Below are positions 21,201-29,954 of a stretch of DNA of 64,000 bases, in pieces. How positions within the stretch are numbered: the first letter of the stretch is position 1; each line of letters begins with the position of its first letter. Made by a program: the position numbers and the translations under genes. Under the pieces are notes generated by a model, which was given only the letters and a program-made list of their open reading frames with translations, did no database searches and was not told the origin of the DNA. This DNA comes from Eublepharis macularius (Eukaryota; Chordata; Lepidosauria; Squamata; Eublepharidae), in the NCBI RefSeq assembly GCF_028583425.1, contig NC_072801.1, forward strand, positions 65,983,766 through 66,047,765, given 5' to 3'.

Positions 21201-24200
21201 TAATGCCAGTGGTGATAAGGTGCAGATGGGGCCTGGTTTAAAGGGAGACGGTCACGGAGATGTGGAAAGGCTCGGTGCCCTTCTAACCTATGCCCCTCCC
21301 GAGGCACGCCGGTGTTGGAGCTAGGAAAAACCCTTCCTTCGACACTGATGTTGTGCAATGCCAGGTCCATAAATAATAAGACCAGTATGCTGCAGTATGG
21401 CAGCTAATATGGACCTGGTATGCATGACCGAGACTTGGGTGAGGGAAGGAGAAACAGTTGCTCTTGGTGAGCTGACCACCCCAGGTTATGTGGTCCTTCA
21501 TCAGTCACGAACTGAGCATTGGGGGGGAGAGGTGGCAATCCTTGTCCGGGAGGGTTTCTCCTTCAAGCCGCTTCCCGCCCCGAAGATCTCTGGCATTGAT
21601 TGTGTGGGCCTGGTGTGGAATGCCGGGGAGAGTTTGGCCATCTGCTTGGCGTACCGACTGCCCAGCGCACCAGCAGATGCCTTGCCGCGCCTGCTAGAGG
21701 TGGTTGCTGGGAGGGCCTTGGAGTACCCCAGGTTGATGGTGCTGGGGTATTTCAATGCCCATGTAGATGATGGCACCTCGATACAGGCTATGGACCTGGT
21801 GTCAGCCATGGCAACACTGGGACTCTCCCAGTTTGAATCGGCACCCACACATGAACCAGGCCACACGCTAGATCTGATCTTCGGGATGGGATTGGATGTG
21901 GTTCTGGATAAAGTAGAGTTGGTGCCATGGTCAGACCACGTGGTTGTGAAGGCCTGGCTGGGTGTGCCACCCCCCTGCAAGGGCGGTGAGCAAATTAATG
22001 CTCGCCCGTGGAGACTTATGGACCCAATTGGGTTCCAGAATGCTCTGCGAGAACCAATGCTCCACTTTGGTTCATTAGATGAGCTAGTGGAGGGCTGGCA
22101 AGTCCGGCTCTCAGAGGCCATCGATGAAATCGCCCCCCGTCATCCTCTTCGCTGCCGGAATTGCTGGGCTCCTTGGTATACAGAGTTGCTGAGGCAAGAT
22201 AAACGGGAGCTAAGACGACTGGAACGCGTGTGGCGGCTATCTTGTGACGAGGAAGCAAGAACATCTTATAGGCTGTTTATGAAGTCCTATGAGATGGCGG
22301 TGAAAGCTGTGAAGAAAGAGTATTATGCAGCTTCCATTGCATCAGCTAGCTCATGCCCAGCTAAATTATTTAATGTGGTCCATTCATTGGTCTCCCAATC
22401 AGGTGGAGACCATCAAAAGTTGAATGTGCAGATAAGCTGTGAGGCTTTTGCGAGCTTTTTTACTGATAAGATCTTGCTTCTCCGCTGCGACTTACCAGGC
22501 ACAGTTGATACAGTAAATGAACTAGAGGCCCCTTGGCCGTCTTCGGGACCCATATTAGATCATTTCAGCCCTCTTTTCGGGGAAGAGGTAGACAGGATTC
22601 TGCAGGTGGTACAGCCTACCACTTGCCCCTTGGACCCAAGCCCATCATGGCTGGTGAAAGCCAGTGTTGACGGGCTTTGGGATTCCTTGGAGGCAATTAT
22701 AAACCTGTCCTTGAGCTCTGAGGTTTTTCCCAAGGCGCTGAAGGAAGCTGTAGTACGGCCTCTTTTGAAGAAATCATCATTCGATCCTGCTGACCTGCTC
22801 AATTACCGACCAGTTTCCAACCTTCCGTTTTTGGGAAAGGTCATTGAGCGAGCGGCAGAGAAGCAACTGCAGAATTTCCTGAAGGAGACCTCGGCCCTAG
22901 ACCCCTTGCAGTCTGGTTTCCGCCCGGGACATGGGGTCGAGACATTGTTGGTCGCCTTACAGACGATCTCCGCAGACAACTGGATCAGGGCAGATCAGCA
23001 CTGCTGATTTTGCTGGATCTGTCAGCAGCGTTTAATACAGTCGATCATGAGCTTTTGACCCACCGCCTTGCGGATGTGGGGATTCAGGGGACAGCACTGC
23101 AGTGGCTGGTTGCCTTTCTCCATGATCGGGGACAGAGGGTGCCACTTGGGGAGAGAGTGTCATCTCGTAGGCCACTGGTATGTGGTGTGCCACAGGGAGC
23201 ATATTTAATATTTATATGCCCCCCCTTGCCCGGCTGGTGCGGAGTTTCGGCTTGGGTGTCACCAATACGTGGATGACACCAAACTTTATCTGTTGTTGGA
23301 CGGGCGGCCTGTATCGGCCCCTGATGCCCTGGAGTGTTCTTTTTAAGCTGTGGCTGGTTGGTTGAGACAAAGTCGGCTGAAATTGAATCCCACGAAGACG
23401 GAGGTCCTGTATGTGGGTCGTGGGGAGATGGCTTTGGGACCCCAGCTTCCTACACTTGATGGGGTAGCACTTACACTGGCCCCGACAGTTAGGAGTCTGG
23501 GGGTGATTCTGGATTCCTCCCTGAAGATGGAGGACCAGATCACTGTAATTGCCAGGTCTAATAAAAGGAATAATAAACTGCCTTCGGCTGGCCAGGCAGT
23601 TTGCCCCTTATTTGTCTCCCCGTGATTTGACTACAGTGGTCCAAGCAATGGTCACCTCTACATTGGATTACTGTAACGCGCTCTACACTGGGCTTCCCAT
23701 GGGCCTGATCCAGCGGTTACAGCTGGTACAGAATGCAGCAGTGCAGGTCATTGCTGGAGCACCGGTATGGGAGCATATTACATCGGTGCTACGTCAGCTG
23801 CATTGGCTGCCAGTGGAATACCGAATCAGGTTCAAGGTTTTGGTGTTAACCTACAAAGCCCTACGCAGACTGGGACCGATGTATCTGAGGGACCGTCTCT
23901 CACCATATGAGCCCCAAGGACTGTCCACTCTGGTGAAAAACATCTTTTAAGTGTCCCTGGCCCTAGGGAGGCCTGCCTGGCATCGACCAGGGCCAGGGCC
24001 TTTTCGGTCCTGGCCCTGACCTGGTGGAATGCTCTGTCTTGTGAGACAAGGGCCCGGCAAGATTTGCTTGCATTTCGCCAGACATGTAAGACAGAGTTAT
24101 TCTGCCAGGCATATGGCTGATGCCGGGCAGTGCCCGCCCCCCCCCCCCCGTGAAGAGGCATGTATGAACCACCATGCAGCATGAATTGTAATATTTAATG

Positions 24201-27200
24201 TTTTAAAATGTTTTTAAATGTATTATTAAATGTTTTTAAATGTTTTTAATGGTGTTTGTATTTGTTAACCGCCCTGAGCCTGCGAAAGCGGGGAGGGCGG
24301 AATATAAATATAATAAATTAAATTAAATTAAAATTCTTTGCTCCTAATACCAGCTGGATTAAGGCAGGTGTGGGCATTCTTACTCCATTCCTGATCCCAG
24401 CTGGCTGAAGGGGAGGTGGCATTGCCACCTACTCTGTTCCTAATACCAGCTGGATTAAGGTGACGGTAGGTATTGCCACCTCCTCTCCTCCTAATACTAG
24501 CTAGGTTAAGGTGGGGAATGGGCATTGCCACCTCCTCCACTCTTAATACCAACAGGGTTAATGTGGGGGTGGGCATTGCCAAGTGCTCCTCTCCTATCAC
24601 TGGCTGTGTTAAGGCTGGAGATGGGTGTTGCCACCTGCTCTGCTCCTAATACTGGCTGGGTTAAGGCAGAGAGTGGGCATATCTACCTAGTTTGCTCCTG
24701 ATCCCAACTTGGTGAAAGAGTGGAGGGCATTGCCACTTTCTTCACACCTAATACCAGCTGGGTTAATGCAGGGGGTGGGCATTGCTACCTGTTCCGCTCC
24801 TAATACCAGCTGAGTTAATGCAGGGGATGGGCAGGGGATGGGCATCTGCTCTGCTCCTAATATTAGCTGGATTAAGGTGGGGGTGGGCATGGCCCCCTGC
24901 TCCGCTCCTAATACCATCTGGGTTAAGACACGGGGAGGGCATTGCTACCTGCTCCACTTCTGATCCCTGCCAGGGCTTCCCACCAAGGCATGTTTTCTAG
25001 AATGATATGGTGAGTTGCCTGAGCTTTCCTTTGCAGCAGCGCCCTCTGATGGTGCACCAGAGTATAAAGTGACTTGTCTGAAACACGCTTACTCAATTAT
25101 ATATATAGATAGATTAGCGCAATTACATGAGTCCATAAAAATATCTTACCCAAAGATAAGCAAGAAGAGATACTTCCAATCAATTCATTTCCCCATATTT
25201 CCCGGGCTTTGAAATAATCTCCTATTAATAGCTAGTTGTGCCATTTGGTAAAGATACACATTCTTGGCTCATTAATTGTCTTATAACTTCAAACACCTCA
25301 CCAAGAACGTGTTCTTGATTATCTTCTTAAAATAAATAAAAACTGTTAGTTTGTTGCTACTTTTTATTGAAACAAAGTCTATTTAAAAATAGTGATGCAT
25401 GTTTCTTCAACATATGAATATCTGTGGGCGCTGAGTTAATACACACCATCTTTTGGACTACATCTTCACTCCTGTGAAGTTGGACATTCTTACCATTCTA
25501 AGATGACTTTGCACCTGGGCCTCAACTCCTAGCGTCCATTGGCATGGTTTCTAATCTAGAAAAGCTCATGTACCTGTGTTACTCCATTGTTAATTACCCC
25601 TCTTCCAAGCTGTTCTGTTCTGGGTCTCTAGACTGCCTATTTGACAATTTCCCATTCTAGAATTGGACACTATACAAGTACATTCTTTTTATCCTAAAGA
25701 CTTTCTTTGTGGCAATTTTGAAAGGGTTTTGGTTGAATAATATGAGAAAGGACATTTACTTTTAAAAGACGAATTTTGGCAGATTGAAATGACCTCACAG
25801 GAAGGGGAGGATTTGGAGAAGTAGATTTTTTTACTTTGATGTAACATCAAATGATGTGACATCACAACATGTAAAATCATATACGAACTGAACTGCCTCC
25901 TATGCATTGTTCTAAAATCTTCACCAATTTCCTAGTGTAGACGGCCACTCTAGAGGTACATTATTTGAACCCTAAAAAACCTTCTTTTTGGTTGCTGTTA
26001 GGAGGCGCCATCTTCAACATGTGTCAAGAGCTGCCAACCTGGATCCAGCAAGATTGTTCTGGAGGGGAAAGAAGTCTGTTGTTATAGCTGTTCTTGGTGC
26101 CCTGAAGGGAGGATTTCAGTGCAAATTGGTAAGGAAAGAAGGAACGAGTATTAGCGAAAAAGGATAGAGCTTTACTTTTGGGTCAATGATAATACCCATC
26201 CCTTTTGTCAGTTGTAGAAATGGGTTCTCTAAAATCAGATTTCTTGGAGAGGGGTAGAAAACAGGAAGCCCACGGAGGAAGTCTGACCTGACAAAGGGTT
26301 TCCTGCCCCCCAAGGACACTCTTTTCTTCCTCTTCTTTCAGTCCCTATTACATTTTCATACAGGACCTGTTGAGTGTAACTCAAGGATAAGGGAAAGTAG
26401 CAATCTATATTCCTTTATCGTATTAATGTCACCAACTGATTTCTACATACAAATTCAAATTCTATGACTACATTTAAGCAATAATGATTCCGGGTAAGAT
26501 GAAGCTTTCAGAACATCTTTGTCACTAAGAACTTCCTTGTTAATTTCAGATGCTGAACAATGCCAGAAGTGCCCAGAGGATCAGTATCCAAATCAAAAGC
26601 AAGACCGATGCATTCCCAGAAGCATCACTTTCTTGTCCTATGGAGAGCTCTTGGGAGCAGCCTTGGCTTCCTTGGCAATTTTGTCTTCCTTGGCCACCGT
26701 CATGGTGGTGGGGCTCTTTGTTCTGCACTGGGACACTCCCATCGTCAAGGCCAACAACAGGAGCATCACTTGCACCCTCCTGGCCTCTCTGCTGCTTGGC
26801 TTCCTTTGCTCTTTCCTGTTTATTGGCCAGCCTGGGGAGCTGACCTGTCTTCTGCGGCAAACTGTGTTTGGTATCACCATCTCCATCTCAGTCTCCTGTG
26901 TGTTGGCCAAAACCATCACTGTGGTTCTGGTCTTCATGGCTACCAAACCAGGAAACAGTATCATGAAATGGGCAGGGAAGAGGCTGGCAATGTCTGTAAT
27001 TACTCTCTGTTCTCTCATTCAAATGGGTATCTGTACCACCTGGATAGCCACCTCTCCCCCCTTCCCAGAGCTTGACATGCACTCCCAGATCAGCCAGATC
27101 ACAGTGCAGTGCAACGAAGGCTCAGAGATCATGTTCTACCTTGTCCTGGGCTACATGGGCTTTCTGGCCATTCTCAGCTTCACTGTGGCTTTCTTTGCCC

Positions 27201-27460
27201 GAAAGTTGCCAGGCAGTTTCAATGAAGCCAAGCTGATTACCTTCAGCATGTTTGTGTTCTGCAGTGTTTGGGTGTCCTTTGTCCCAACATATCTGAGCAC
27301 CAAAGGGAAATACATGGTGGCCGTGGAGGTCTTCTCCATCTTGACTTCTAGTGCTGGGCTGTTGGGCTTCATCTTCTTTCCCAAATGCTATATTATATTA
27401 ATGAGGCCTCAGCTGAACACCAGGGAGCAACTAGTTAGGAAAAAGAATGGCCTTTCTTAA
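14974..27460 (+). CDS. V2R-C: vomeronasal type-2 receptor, six exons, apparently intact
   Basis: Class C G-protein-coupled receptor of the vomeronasal organ, at the sensory-neuron membrane; V2Rs bind chemical cues, often peptides, through a Venus-flytrap ectodomain. Exons: 14974-15218, 16954-17245, 17934-18770, 20229-20456, 26002-26128, 26550-27460. Junction phases 2, 0, 0, 0, 1 all match, GT/AG borders are present throughout, and no stop interrupts the frame. The total is 2640 nt (879 aa plus stop), a normal V2R length. Order: signal-like N-terminus, flytrap (exons 1-4), NCD3G cysteine-rich linker (exon 5), seven-helix domain (exon 6). Introns 1 and 3 hold LINE and SINE debris. Intron 4 (5.5 kb) holds a minisatellite with an L2. 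The main doubt is exon 1, inferred from phase and conservation. A nearest-family name such as vmn2r26-like would need a search. Confidence 0.9.
15396..16100 (-). mobile_element. LINE 3' fragment (Cys-rich ORF end) in V2R-C intron 1
   Basis: On the minus strand the frame near 15770-15477 contains [18 protein letters not shown], then [16 protein letters not shown]. This is the C-x-x-C...EHVLxxC pattern at the C-terminus of several non-LTR retrotransposon ORFs, and it is followed by an AATAAAGGTATTCTT end. The upstream part is broken by frameshifts. The clade is not certain. Shared with copy 2, so it predates the duplication. Confidence 0.55.
16954..17245 (+). CDS. V2R-C exon 2 (ligand-binding domain)
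   Basis: Acceptor TTTCATTGCAG, donor CACAG/GTATGC; 292 nt. Reads [20 protein letters not shown] ... SQNTLELLE ... [25 protein letters not shown]. This is the KNYQH...YKIPQ exon seen in most V2Rs (first lobe of the flytrap). No stop. Confidence 0.93.
17934..18770 (+). CDS. V2R-C exon 3 (ligand-binding domain)
   Basis: Acceptor GTATTAG, donor GGCAG/GTGAGT; 837 nt, phase 0 at both ends. Starts [20 protein letters not shown], then [27 protein letters not shown], the standard V2R hinge region. Ends [17 protein letters not shown] ... DIQPWQ. Fully open. Confidence 0.95.
19200..19395 (-). mobile_element. 5S-rRNA-derived SINE (antisense) in V2R-C intron 3
   Basis: On the minus strand, about 19395-19305 follows the 5S rRNA layout: CTGATCTCGTCAGATCTCAG, then ATAAGCAGGATTGACCTTGG, then GGATGGGAGATC (internal promoter C-box region). 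It continues into a body with GTCTCTTGTCATGAAATACC and GACTTGAGGGCACTC, typical of a squamate SINE. It is a SINE, not a functional 5S gene: the head is diverged and lacks the 5S terminator. Confidence 0.65.
20229..20456 (+). CDS. V2R-C exon 4 (end of flytrap)
   Basis: Acceptor TTGTCTAG, donor AACAG/GTCTGA; 228 nt, phase 0. Reads [20 protein letters not shown], then [12 protein letters not shown], and ends [10 protein letters not shown]. Paralogous to the L1-broken exon at 1138-1252. Confidence 0.93.
20700..21235 (+). repeat. About 56-bp minisatellite, left part (V2R-C intron 4)
   Basis: Repeated unit of the form GCTCCTAATACCAGCTG, GRTTAAGGYRGGGG, TGGGCATTGCCACCTGCTCC. Units are diverged. A (GT)n stretch sits at 21014-21030. 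The array is split by the L2 at 21236-24331. Confidence 0.8.
21236..24331 (+). mobile_element. L2-type LINE inserted in minisatellite
   Basis: Begins where the minisatellite unit breaks off. It carries one long ORF region and ends with the L2-like 3' sequence ACCGCCCTGAGCC ... GGGAGGGCGGAATATAAAT and an AATTAAATTAAA tail. The minisatellite resumes immediately afterwards. The 5'UTR is short or truncated. Same orientation as the host gene. Confidence 0.8.
21397..23950 (+). pseudogene. L2 endonuclease-reverse transcriptase, frameshifted
   Basis: Endonuclease: [11 protein letters not shown] (Glu kept), but the Asp motif reads [10 protein letters not shown] where GDFN is expected, so D is replaced by Y. 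PWSDHVVV is kept. [36 protein letters not shown], then a frame change at about 23005 into [21 protein letters not shown] deletion in the SPxLFN region near 23200 shifts frame again. The catalytic motif is readable as [13 protein letters not shown] in the third frame. Last come [14 protein letters not shown] and [15 protein letters not shown] to 23950. At least three lesions, so it is dead. Confidence 0.85.
24332..24970 (+). repeat. About 56-bp minisatellite, right part
   Basis: Same unit as at 20700-21235, resuming directly after the L2 tail; about 11 diverged units. A short GCAGGGGATGG triplication is seen at 24822-24842. Confidence 0.8.
24971..26001 (+). other. Intron 4 of V2R-C, 3' part
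   Basis: AT-rich. The last 230 bp (from about 25770) align with 49562-49590 plus 50300-50492 upstream of V2R-E exon 5, including the GATGTGACATCA blocks. No other element is recognised. Confidence 0.5.
26002..26128 (+). CDS. V2R-C exon 5 (NCD3G cysteine-rich linker)
   Basis: Acceptor GCTGTTAG, donor AATTG/GTAAGG; 127 nt. Reads [17 protein letters not shown], then [18 protein letters not shown], with the Cys spacing of the NCD3G domain that links flytrap motion to the membrane domain. Ends phase 1. Confidence 0.92.
26550..27460 (+). CDS. V2R-C exon 6 (seven-transmembrane domain, C-terminus)
   Basis: Acceptor TAATTTCAG. Starts [15 protein letters not shown], then [20 protein letters not shown] (TM1), [33 protein letters not shown] (TM3), MATKPGN and [18 protein letters not shown] (TM6). 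Ends [16 protein letters not shown]. Nothing beyond a short tail follows TM7, as usual for V2Rs. Confidence 0.95.
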
Positions 27461-27703
27461 TTCATCTCTTATTATCGGGTGTTATTTGTCTTTTGTACCA
27501 ATATCACTAAATGGATACAGTAGGCAATGATTTGTGAGTTATAGTTGACTTTATTGAACAACCGATCTGAATCATGAAGTTCTCCCTTTGAGGTAGAGGA
27601 CTTCTTGGTGGAGGAACAACTCCTTTCCACTTCATGTCTCCTCAGTGGGTATCACTCATCTCCTCAGTTCTTTTCCTGCCTCAACATGGAAAGCAGTTTA
27701 GAG
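27461..27703 (+). other. 3' flank of V2R-C up to hAT-like insertion
   Basis: Presumed 3'UTR and flank. The preceding TTTAGAG (27697-27703) is repeated at 44029-44035 and is taken as target duplication of the composite element that follows. Confidence 0.45.
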
Positions 27704-27985
27704 TAGACATGGGCACGAACTGCATCATGAACACAAAAAACCCTCGAACTACCCAATTGTCTGATTGCGATCTGGCAGTTGGTGATGGTTCCTGGCCAAT
27801 GAACCAGTGTTTGTTGGAAGACAGGTTCATTGTGTTTGGCTGTGGTTCGTTAAGCCAGGCAGTCAGTCACCATCAATCAATTCGTTTGGAAATGGGGAAT
27901 GCCTGAACTCTGTCTGCACTCCTTCCGTCACCCTGGAAAACCGAATCAAAGTCCAGCTTAGCTTGATTGGCAGGTCTTCCTTCCA

Positions 27986-29129
27986 CAAGGATACAAAGGG
28001 AAAACTCCCAGGAACCCCTCAACTATATACTATATATATCAAAATTTAATTACACTATCATGATCCAAATGCAAAGATATACACAATTTCATACAGTGTT
28101 ACAATATTACAATAACTCATTCCATAAATACAGTCATATGTTATACATTTCCAAGGTGCTGTAATAAACAGGAGCCAATTCTGTTGCACAGTTAAATCCT
28201 TTCCTATGCCAATGGCTAGAAAGGAAACAAATCACTATTTGAGTCCAAAGAGGTATAAATTCCAGATAGCTGCAAATTTCATAGTAGAAAATCTAGATGG
28301 CAAATTCCGGAGTACACCATCCGGATCCCTCCCCGGTTCTCCTGGTTGTTGGCAACGAGCCTGCCAGCTAAAACTGCTCGTTTCGGATTCCCTTCTTCTC
28401 AGCCTCCTTTCTGCCATAGAAATGTCACAAGTTTACCAGCTACACTTAATACAAACATTTTAACAGTACAGTTAACTTCTTTAACTTACATATACATAAC
28501 GTCCGAAGTCACAATCTCCAACTTAATGTGCTCACAGCAAGGCTTTCTCCTTCCAATCAGTGATAATACACAGCAGGTGCCTGTCTGCAGTTCCGTGCCT
28601 CTTTATTCTTTCCTCTTTCCTTTTCTCTTAAAGGTACAGTACTCTCTGTCCTCCATACCTCATTGCTGCAGATCCAACACTACTCACAGGAATACTGCAA
28701 AGTTAATTTCATTGTTTAACCCATGGGGTACCAGACAATTCATTCTATAGATCCATTGAGTCTCCAATTGCAGTAACTTGTTGTTGTTACTGTTATTAGA
28801 TTGCACTACCTCAAGTACTGAATATCTAAGTTCTGTTTCGCTGTCATGACACTGAGTGAAATGATCCACTAATGGGGCTTCTAAATTTCTTGTACGAATT
28901 TTAGAAAGATGTTCCCTTATTCTTACTCTAACTGGTCGTTTCGCACTGCCCACATAAAACAGGGGGCATGGACATTGAATAATGTATACCACTTGTGACG
29001 TAGAACATGTTGAAAAGGACTTGGAATAAAGTGGCCTTCCCGTCCCAGGATGTTTAATCGATGTTAAAGGTATACTTAGGGCGCATACATTACAATGGCC
29101 ACAAGTATGATGGCCAATTGGCAATAAAT
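27986..29129 (-). repeat. PLE-2 left inverted arm
   Basis: Reverse complement of about 31709-32851, with few differences by eye. It contains the C-terminal coding part of ORF2 in antisense and the 3'UTR. The arm stops 31 nt short of the element's true 3' end. Confidence 0.88.
28687..29128 (-). pseudogene. PLE-2 arm: GIY-YIG domain fragment with intact reading frame
   Basis: Minus-strand frame with a Cys/His cluster (HHTCGHCNVCALS) and GIY-YIG block (VVYIIQCPCPLFYVGSAKRP, then VRVRIREHLSKIRTRN). The C-terminus ends NEINFAVFL. It is only the last about 146 residues of the RT protein, copied in the inverted arm. Its frame is intact at the point where the main ORF2 copy is frameshifted (near 32046), because it keeps one extra C in the AATAACAGTAAC run. 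Confidence 0.8.
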
Positions 29130-29219
29130 AGTTGAGGGGTTCCTGGGAGTTTTCCCTTTGTATCTTGGTGTTTTGGAATCCATCCCATTTAGTATTGTAG
29201 TTTATGCTGTTGAGGGATC

Positions 29220-29954
29220 ATGTCTGACTATACAGATACTTTTGCCTTCTCCCATGAGGAGAGGGAGAAGATATTATCCATTGTGCCATCTATATCTTCT
29301 AATCAGGGTGCTGCCCCAAGTCAAGATTGGAATTTGTTATTAGAAAAAATGACTAAAGAAACAAAATTGTGTCTGCATGCAGCATCCCTAACGGAATACT
29401 GTAAGGAACACATTATTCCCAGGGGTTTGAGAATGTTTAAACCACCAGGGATGTATAGAGACGACGAAATATTTAAGAAGCATTGGGCTTCCATTTTGAA
29501 CAAATGTTCCTTTGACTTGATGTTGTTGCTGATAGAGAGAATTGCGAAAGAAAAGGATGAAATGGGTACTGAAATAGAGGAACTAAAAGAACAGCTTAAA
29601 ACGTCACATACTGATGAGGAATTCCGCCAGAAAACAAATGAAATTGAGAGATTAGTCAAGGACTGTGAGTGCAAGTTGAAGGAGTTGAAACTAAAGAAAA
29701 TAAGCCGTGATAAACGGGATTATAGCTCAGGTAACATCTATGATTGGAAGGACACTAAACCAAAAAAAAGAGTCACTTGGGCTAAGTTACCGGAAGCGGG
29801 GTCGGAGTTTGACACTACGGACCCATCTGATACTGACCAGTCGGGTGATGAAGTAGGGGAACGTACCTTACGCAGTAGAACTATCCCTAGATATTCCAAC
29901 AGAGGTTTTTTAGGGCGCGGTCGCCCTCCCAGGCAAGGGAAGCACAAAATTTAG
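29220..29954 (+). CDS. PLE-2 ORF1, coiled-coil protein of unknown role
   Basis: Begins ATG TCT GAC. 244 residues. The central part (about 105-165) is Glu/Lys-rich with heptad-like spacing (IERIAKEKDEM, EIEELKEQLK, EIERLVKDCECKLKELKL), suggesting a coiled coil. The C-terminus is basic and Arg/Gly-rich (RGFLGRGRPPRQGK), suggesting nucleic-acid binding. No named domain is recognised. The last 64 nt overlap the ORF2 frame, and a U_UUU_UUA heptamer lies in that overlap (29906-29912). Either the two are made as a -1 frameshift fusion, or this copy carries an indel in the T6 run. Confidence 0.75.
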   Translation: MSDYTDTFAFSHEEREKILSIVPSISSNQGAAPSQDWNLLLEKMTKETKLCLHAASLTEYCKEHIIPRGLRMFKPPGMYRDDEIFKKHWASILNKCSFDLMLLLIERIAKEKDEMGTEIEELKEQLKTSHTDEEFRQKTNEIERLVKDCECKLKELKLKKISRDKRDYSSGNIYDWKDTKPKKRVTWAKLPEAGSEFDTTDPSDTDQSGDEVGERTLRSRTIPRYSNRGFLGRGRPPRQGKHKI

